From Ruminococcus sp. (GTDB lineage Bacteria > Bacillota > Clostridia > Oscillospirales > Ruminococcaceae), in the NCBI GenBank assembly GCA_023667165.1, contig JAMPAO010000003.1, forward strand, positions 1-64,000: a DNA stretch of 64,000 nt. The letters are read 5' to 3'. Positions 58,579 to 64,000 of the stretch are shown piece by piece; positions within the stretch are counted from its first letter, which is position 1, and each line of letters begins with the position of its first letter. A program made the translations under genes and the position numbers. The notes beneath the pieces were generated by a model. The model was not told the DNA's origin. It was given only the letters and a program-made list of their open reading frames with translations, and did no database searches.

Positions 58579-60075
58579 ATGTTTTACAAAAGCACAAGAA
58601 ACAGCGAAGTGAATATAAGCTCCGCAGAGGCTATAGTCAAGGGCATCTCCGAGGACGGAGGCCTGTTCGTACCCTCCGGTATACCGAGCCTGTCCATGGA
58701 GGAGATAATCGGACTGGGAAGCATGAAATATGCCGAGAGAGCGGCGTTTGTTTTTTCCAAGCTGCTGACGGATTTTACCCCGGAGGAGCTTAAATACTGC
58801 ACCGAAAGCGCATATAACACAAAAGCGTTCGCCAATGAGTCCATAACGGAGATCTCCCGTCTGACGGACAGCGCATATGTGCTGGAGCTGTGGCACGGTC
58901 CCACCTGCGCGTTCAAGGATATGGCCTTGCAGATACTCCCCTATCTGCTGACGACGTCCCTCAAAAAGCTGAAAGCCGACAAAAAGGTTGTAATTCTTGT
59001 GGCTACGTCGGGCGATACGGGCAAGGCGGCGCTGGAGGGCTTCGCCGATGTTGAGGGTACGTCCATTATGGTATTTTATCCCGAAAACGGCGTTTCCGCC
59101 ATGCAGAAGCGGCAGATGACGACCCAGGACGGCTCGAATGTCGCCGTATGCGCCCTTAAAGGCAATTTCGACGACTGCCAGAACGGCGTTAAAGCGATCT
59201 TTACCAATGAAGAAATAAAGAACAGGCTGGCGGAAAACGGCATGATGTTCTCCTCTGCCAACTCCATAAACTGGGGGCGCCTGGCTCCTCAGATAATATA
59301 TTATCTCTCCGCTTACTCCGAGCTTGTCAAGGACGGCGGGCTAAAAGCGGGCGACAAGATAAATATTGTTGTGCCCACGGGCAATTTCGGCAATATTCTG
59401 GCGGCATACTACGCCAAAAATATGGGACTTCCCGTAAATAAGCTGATATGCGCCTCCAACGCCAACAACGTCCTCACCGACTTTATAAATACCGGCGTAT
59501 ACGACAGGAACAGGGATTTTTACGCAACCATATCCCCCTCTATGGATATCCTTATCTCCTCCAATCTGGAAAGACTGCTCTACCTTATGTGCGGTGAAAA
59601 CGACAGCGTAATAAAAGACTGGTTCGGCAGGCTGGCAAAGGACGGCAGATACGAGGTCACGGAGGACGTAAAGGCGAAGCTGAGGGAGGATTTCGCCGCA
59701 GGCTGCTGCAGCGACGTCGAAACCAAGGCTGTTATAAAGGAGATCTACGGCAAATACTCATATACCCTCGATACGCACACGGCGGTGGCTGTAAAGGTAT
59801 ACGAGGACTACAAAGCCAAAACGGGCGACGAAACCGTTACCCTTATAGCGTCCACCGCAAGTCCCTATAAATTCAGCTCGTCCGTGCTTGAGGCGGTGGA
59901 GGGCAGCGTTTCCGGGGACGATGAGTTCGATAAGGTGGAGAAGCTGCACAGACTGTCGGGATATCCCGTTCCCCGTTCCCTTGCGGAGCTGAAAAACAAG
60001 GAAACACGCTTTAAGGATACCATAGACAGGGACGGCATGAAAGAATACGTACTCGGCGCTCTTTCCGTAAAGTGA
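58579..60075 (+). CDS. thrC: Threonine synthase
   Basis: PLP enzyme that converts O-phosphohomoserine to threonine. The 498-residue protein belongs to the longer class with an N-terminal extension. The PLP lysine is Lys113 in HGPTCAFKDMALQ, with ATSGDTGKAALEG and VPTGNFGNILAAYYAK forming the cofactor pocket. AAAAGGTGAT precedes the ATG. The upstream enzyme hom is at the other end of the window, and homoserine kinase was not seen. Confidence 0.95.
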   Translation: MFYKSTRNSEVNISSAEAIVKGISEDGGLFVPSGIPSLSMEEIIGLGSMKYAERAAFVFSKLLTDFTPEELKYCTESAYNTKAFANESITEISRLTDSAYVLELWHGPTCAFKDMALQILPYLLTTSLKKLKADKKVVILVATSGDTGKAALEGFADVEGTSIMVFYPENGVSAMQKRQMTTQDGSNVAVCALKGNFDDCQNGVKAIFTNEEIKNRLAENGMMFSSANSINWGRLAPQIIYYLSAYSELVKDGGLKAGDKINIVVPTGNFGNILAAYYAKNMGLPVNKLICASNANNVLTDFINTGVYDRNRDFYATISPSMDILISSNLERLLYLMCGENDSVIKDWFGRLAKDGRYEVTEDVKAKLREDFAAGCCSDVETKAVIKEIYGKYSYTLDTHTAVAVKVYEDYKAKTGDETVTLIASTASPYKFSSSVLEAVEGSVSGDDEFDKVEKLHRLSGYPVPRSLAELKNKETRFKDTIDRDGMKEYVLGALSVK

Positions 60076-60105
60076 CCGCGGATATTTTATGAGGGGGCGG
60101 ATAAA

Positions 60106-60792
60106 ATGGCTCTGTATACTATGGGCGATCTGCATCTGCCCTTTGCCGTAAACAAGCCGATGGATATCTTCGGCGGATGGGACGATTATGTGGAGCGTAT
60201 CTCGGAAAACTGGGAGAAAACCGTTTCCGAGGAGGACGTTGTGGTGATCCCGGGGGATATCTCCTGGGCGATGGATCTGAAGCAGTCCCTCCCCGATTTC
60301 AGATTTATCCACGGCTTAAAGGGGACAAAAATAATTTCCAAGGGAAACCATGATTACTGGTGGTCCACAATGTCAAAGATGAACGCGTTCCTTGACGAAA
60401 ACGGTCTTGACAGCATAAAGCTGCTCCACAACAATCATTACCCGTTCGGAAAATTCGGCATATGCGGCACAAGAGGCTGGATAAACGACAACAGCGAGCC
60501 TGCCGACGCCAAGGTTCTTGCAAGGGAGGCGGGACGGCTGGAATGCTCTCTCGGATCTGCGGAAAGCGCGGGACTTACGCCGCTGGTGTTCCTGCATTAT
60601 CCGCCGATCTACGGCAGCGAGTACAATTACGAGCTGCTGGAGGTAATGCATAAGCACGGGATAAAACGGTGCTTTTACGGTCATGTCCACGGAAAGGGAC
60701 ACCGTTACGCCGTAAACGGAGAACGGGACGGCATTGATTTCCGCCTTGTATCTGCCGATTATGTAAAATTTATGCCTGTTAAGGTGCTGTAA
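60106..60792 (+). CDS. Metallophosphoesterase family protein
   Basis: A 228-residue calcineurin-like phosphoesterase. Metal-binding blocks are MGDLHLP, VVIPGDISWAMD, KGNHDYWW, FLHYPPIY and GHVHGKGH. No signal peptide. The substrate is unknown; close relatives in Clostridia are uncharacterised. GAGGGGGC lies upstream of the ATG. It is 30 bp after thrC and probably shares its transcript. Confidence 0.85.
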   Translation: MALYTMGDLHLPFAVNKPMDIFGGWDDYVERISENWEKTVSEEDVVVIPGDISWAMDLKQSLPDFRFIHGLKGTKIISKGNHDYWWSTMSKMNAFLDENGLDSIKLLHNNHYPFGKFGICGTRGWINDNSEPADAKVLAREAGRLECSLGSAESAGLTPLVFLHYPPIYGSEYNYELLEVMHKHGIKRCFYGHVHGKGHRYAVNGERDGIDFRLVSADYVKFMPVKVL

Positions 60793-60845
60793 ATTGTGCA
60801 AATTACCAAAAAGATGAAATTACTATAGCATTATCGGAGAATATA

Positions 60846-60854
60846 TGTTATAAT
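60846..60854 (+). promoter_or_regulatory. Extended -10 of the tig promoter
   Basis: TGTTATAAT (60846-60854) is a good extended -10 about 40 bp before the tig start; no convincing -35 box is present. Confidence 0.5.
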
Positions 60855-60891
60855 GCTTTTATATGCTTGAATAAAATGGAGGATGTTCTAA

Positions 60892-62172
60892 ATGAGCTTA
60901 AAATCTGCAAATAAGATCGAAACAAACACATATGAAGTGGAGATAGATGCCTCGGCGGAGGAATTTGAAAATGCGTTGCAGTCGGCTTATCTGAAAGCAA
61001 GGAATAAGATAAGCATTCCCGGCTTCAGAAAGGGCAAGGCGCCCCGCAGAATGATCGAAAAGCTGTACGGCGAAACCTGCTTCTACGACGACGCGGTAAA
61101 CGCCATGGTTCCCGCTTTGGTAGGCTCCGCTTTGGACGAGGCAAAGCTGGAGATAGTGACAAGACCCGACATTGACGTTACCGCCATATCCAAGGAAAAC
61201 GGCGTTTCTTTCAAGGTCAAGTGCATAACCAAGCCGGATGTTGAAATTTCCGATTATAAGGGAATAGAAGTTGAAAAAACCGTCAAGACTGTTACCGAGG
61301 AGGATGTTGAGAACCAGCTCCAAAGCATGCGCGAGAAAAACGGCAGACTTATCACCGTCGAGGACAGAGCAGCCGAAAAGAACGACGTTGCGGTCATTGA
61401 CTTCGAGGGTTTCATGGACGGCAAGGCGTTCGACGGCGGCAAGGAGGATAACTTCGAGCTCAAGCTGGGTTCCGGTCAGTTTATCCCCGGCTTTGAGGAG
61501 CAGATCGAGGGCAGGAATACCGGAGAGGAGTTTACCATCAACGTGACCTTCCCCGAAAATTATCAGATGACCGAGCTTGCGGGAAAACCCGCAGAGTTCA
61601 GGATCAGGCTCAACGAGATAAAGACCGTGGAGCTTCCCGATCTGGACGACGATTTCGCTATGGACACCTCCGAGTTCGACACTCTCGAGGAGCTTAAGGC
61701 GGACGTGAAGAAAAAGCTTGAGGAAAACGCGGAAAAATCCGCGGAAAACGACATCGAGGTAAAGCTGTATGATATCATAGCGGATAAAATGCAGGCTGAG
61801 ATACCTCAGGTAATGTTTGAAAACAAAATAGACGATATGGTAAGAGATTTCGAGTTCAGACTTTCCCAGCAGGGACTTGATCTGCCCATGTATCTGTCAT
61901 TTACGAACATGGACGAAAAGGCGTTCAGGGAAACCTTCCGCACGCAGGCGGAAAAGACCGTAAAGGTAAGGCTTGCGTTTGAAAAGGTAGCAGCTCTCGA
62001 GGGCATAGAAGTAAGCGACGACAGACTTATGGAAGAGGTCAAAACGATGTCCGAGAACTACAAGCTGTCGCCTCAGCAGATAATGAGCGTGGTAAACCCC
62101 GCCGATCTGAGAACCGATATTCTTGTTACCGAGGCTTCAAAGATCGTAAAGGACAGCGCGGTAATCAAGTAA
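60892..62172 (+). CDS. tig: Trigger factor
   Basis: Ribosome-bound chaperone and peptidyl-prolyl isomerase. The 426-residue protein has the N-terminal ribosome-binding signature [14 protein letters not shown] (about residues 43-56). The FKBP-type PPIase domain follows ([18 protein letters not shown], then [15 protein letters not shown]), with a helical C-terminal arm. ATGGAGGATG precedes the start. The order tig, clpP, clpX is the usual one. Confidence 0.96.
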   Translation: MSLKSANKIETNTYEVEIDASAEEFENALQSAYLKARNKISIPGFRKGKAPRRMIEKLYGETCFYDDAVNAMVPALVGSALDEAKLEIVTRPDIDVTAISKENGVSFKVKCITKPDVEISDYKGIEVEKTVKTVTEEDVENQLQSMREKNGRLITVEDRAAEKNDVAVIDFEGFMDGKAFDGGKEDNFELKLGSGQFIPGFEEQIEGRNTGEEFTINVTFPENYQMTELAGKPAEFRIRLNEIKTVELPDLDDDFAMDTSEFDTLEELKADVKKKLEENAEKSAENDIEVKLYDIIADKMQAEIPQVMFENKIDDMVRDFEFRLSQQGLDLPMYLSFTNMDEKAFRETFRTQAEKTVKVRLAFEKVAALEGIEVSDDRLMEEVKTMSENYKLSPQQIMSVVNPADLRTDILVTEASKIVKDSAVIK

Positions 62173-62227
62173 ACGTCTGCCCGAAAGGATCGTGAGCCGC
62201 ATTAATACATTGGAGGTTTTTCGGAAT

Positions 62228-62821
62228 ATGAGCATTTCAATACCTTACGTTATCGAACAGACCAGCCGCGGCGAGCGGAGCATGGATATATTCTCCCGTC
62301 TGCTCAACGACAGAATAGTAATGCTGTCAGACGAGGTGAACAATACCACTGCCAGTCTTGTAATAGCGCAGATGCTTTTCCTTGAGGGGCAGGATCCCGA
62401 AAAGGATATCGCGTTTTATATAAACAGTCCGGGCGGAGTCATCACCGCCGGCATGGCTATTTACGATACGATGCAGTACATCAAGTGCGACGTGTCCACC
62501 ATATGTATGGGCATGGCGGCGTCTATGGGCGCGTTCCTGCTGTCCGCGGGAACAAAGGGCAAACGCCTGGCGCTGCCGAATTCCGAGATACTCATTCATC
62601 AGCCTCTCATATCCGGCGGAGGCATATCCGGACAGTGTACCGATATAAAGATACATTCCGACCACATGGTGCAGACAAGGCAGAAGCTCAACAGGATACT
62701 TTCCGAAAACACAGGAAAGCCTCTTGACGTTATCGAAAGAGATACCGAAAGAGATAATTATCTGACTGCCGAAGAGGCAAAGGAATACGGTCTTATTGAC
62801 AAGGTCATTGCACACAGATGA
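62228..62821 (+). CDS. clpP: ATP-dependent Clp protease proteolytic subunit
   Basis: The 197-residue serine peptidase that forms the barrel of ClpXP and ClpAP. The catalytic triad is Ser99 (GMAASMGAF), His124 (ILIHQPL) and Asp172 (ERDTERDNY). The ATG at 62228 is used because TGGAGG lies 11 bases upstream and the protein then has the usual length; the frame is open from 62192. Confidence 0.96.
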   Translation: MSISIPYVIEQTSRGERSMDIFSRLLNDRIVMLSDEVNNTTASLVIAQMLFLEGQDPEKDIAFYINSPGGVITAGMAIYDTMQYIKCDVSTICMGMAASMGAFLLSAGTKGKRLALPNSEILIHQPLISGGGISGQCTDIKIHSDHMVQTRQKLNRILSENTGKPLDVIERDTERDNYLTAEEAKEYGLIDKVIAHR

Positions 62822-62897
62822 TACCTATTCGCCGTCTTTGCGGAAACGACCGTAAGGGCGGCGAAAAAATGCCATACGATAGAAAGGATGATAAGGG

Positions 62898-64000
62898 ATG
62901 CAGATCGACAAATCCCTGAGAGTATGCAGCTTCTGCGGCAAGTCTGAAACAAAGGTCCAGAATTTGTTTATGGCGGGCAATGCGAACATATGCGACGAGT
63001 GCGTTATGTACTGCTATGAAATGCTTATGAACAACGAAGCGCTCGGATATGTACCCGCTCCGGAATATCTGGAAAAGGTAGCGTCATCAAACGAGCTGAA
63101 GCTGAAAAAACCCGCACAGATAAAAGATATACTCGACGAATACATCGTTGGACAGGACGCGGCAAAGAAGACCCTTGCCGTGGCGGTATATAATCACTAC
63201 AAAAGGATCAATAACTTGAAAGCCGTGGACAAGTCCGGCGTCGAACTGCAAAAATCCAACGTGATACTTTTGGGACCTACGGGAGTGGGAAAGACCCTCC
63301 TTGCCCAGACCCTTGCCAAAATACTCGACGTGCCGTTCGCCATTGCGGACGCCACCACCCTTACCGAAGCGGGATATGTGGGCGACGACGTTGAAAACGT
63401 GCTGCTCCGTCTTATACAGGCAGCCGATTACAATATGGAAGCCGCCGAGCACGGCATAGTGTATATAGACGAGATCGACAAGATCGCCAGAAAATCGGAA
63501 AACGTTTCCATAACAAGGGACGTAAGCGGAGAGGGCGTTCAGCAGGCTCTGCTGAAGATAATCGAGGGTACGGTGTCAAACGTTCCCGCTCACGGCGGAC
63601 GCAAAAATCCCGCTCAGGAAATGATACAGATCAATACGAAAAATATCCTCTTTATCTGCGGAGGGGCTTTCGACGGCCTTGAGCAGACCATCCGCAAGAG
63701 AATAGAATCGTCCACCCTCGGCTTCGGCGCACAGATAAAAACCAAATCCGAGCAGGATAAGAACATCTTCAAGGACGTGATCCCGCAGGATCTTATAAAA
63801 TTCGGCATGGTCCCGGAGCTTGTGGGACGTCTGCCGATAATATCCACCCTGGACGCCCTTGACGAAAACGCGCTGATACAGATACTGAGCGAGCCTAAAA
63901 ACGCCCTTGTCAAGCAGTACAGGAAGCTGTTCGAGCTGGACGGAGTGGAGCTGGTATTTGACGAAGCCGCTCTTAACGCCGTCGCCAAAAGAGCGATAGA
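62898..64000 (+). CDS. clpX: ATP-dependent Clp protease ATPase subunit ClpX (3' end cut by window)
   Basis: AAA+ unfoldase that feeds substrates to ClpP. The visible 367 codons include the N-terminal zinc-binding domain (CSFCGK, then CDEC), Walker A GPTGVGKT, Walker B VYIDEIDK, the pore-loop motif [10 protein letters not shown] and the sensor region with [19 protein letters not shown]. The ATG at 62898 gives the usual start. The frame is still open at the window edge; about 50-70 residues are missing. Confidence 0.95.
   Translation, partial: MQIDKSLRVCSFCGKSETKVQNLFMAGNANICDECVMYCYEMLMNNEALGYVPAPEYLEKVASSNELKLKKPAQIKDILDEYIVGQDAAKKTLAVAVYNHYKRINNLKAVDKSGVELQKSNVILLGPTGVGKTLLAQTLAKILDVPFAIADATTLTEAGYVGDDVENVLLRLIQAADYNMEAAEHGIVYIDEIDKIARKSENVSITRDVSGEGVQQALLKIIEGTVSNVPAHGGRKNPAQEMIQINTKNILFICGGAFDGLEQTIRKRIESSTLGFGAQIKTKSEQDKNIFKDVIPQDLIKFGMVPELVGRLPIISTLDALDENALIQILSEPKNALVKQYRKLFELDGVELVFDEAALNAVAKRAI

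Noticed and set aside
1..64000. tRNA or rRNA genes
   Set aside because: I looked for cloverleaf ends and conserved rRNA stretches and saw none, though a tRNA scan would be needed to be certain.

Overview
The window looks like ordinary chromosome of a low-GC-lineage Gram-positive anaerobe, most probably a Ruminococcus-like member of the Clostridia (Oscillospiraceae). The call rests on gene content rather than on any marker RNA: HemZ, the TIGR03960/TIGR03936 radical-SAM pair next to rplS, CdaA-CdaR, DUF975, DUF1847 and DUF3795 proteins, sodium-pump decarboxylase subunits, an intracellular type I pullulanase and SGNH esterase lipoproteins typical of plant-fibre degraders. Genes have strong AGGAGG-type ribosome sites, and many promoters have 17-bp spacers with a TGn extended -10. 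No rRNA, tRNA, CRISPR array, prophage or transposase gene was seen.

Layout. 0-2.3 kb: pheB-type ACT protein and homoserine dehydrogenase (threonine branch; thrC lies far away at 58.6 kb). 2.5-6.5 kb: a secreted esterase, a polysaccharide deacetylase and the gamma and beta subunits of a sodium-pumping decarboxylase. 6.5-15.5 kb: a divergent penicillin-binding protein, a DUF975 membrane protein, a second esterase, a pseudouridine synthase, a stand-alone multi-sugar ABC ATPase, a putative metalloprotease and an ATC-hydrolase-like protein. 15.7-21.6 kb: an orphan winged-helix regulator, LysR-cardiolipin synthase, and the c-di-AMP cyclase operon cdaA-cdaR. 21.7-27.6 kb: a DUF1847-ABC transporter operon and a sugar-binding/GGDEF protein. 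27.9-32.2 kb: pullulanase followed by an OmpR-type two-component pair. 32.4-47.1 kb, all on the minus strand: an AlgI/AlgJ-like O-acetylation pair, RlmD, HemZ, a metallo-hydrolase, two uncharacterised membrane or secreted proteins, RelA/SpoT and RecJ. 47.8-52 kb: two flavodoxin-like genes, a small cassette (coiled-coil microprotein, ribbon-helix-helix protein, 49-aa protein) bounded by two copies of an RNA-like element, and a MarR-MATE pair. 52.4-64 kb: a housekeeping run of radical-SAM pair, rplS, lepB, ylqF, rnhB, yraN, thrC, a metallophosphoesterase, tig, clpP and clpX (cut by the window edge).

The most unusual content is non-coding. Three copies of a roughly 190-bp MITE-like element each end 18-19 bp upstream of the -35 box of a promoter. 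Families of 140-180-bp palindromic elements sit inside leaders or between genes of likely operons. A pair of hairpins shows covarying arms. A roughly 116-bp RNA-like element with its own terminator is duplicated around the 49-50 kb cassette. Two genes (rlmD and a histidine kinase) appear to need start codons other than ATG/GTG/TTG.

All functional calls come from reading the translations and motifs by eye. No database search or folding calculation was run.
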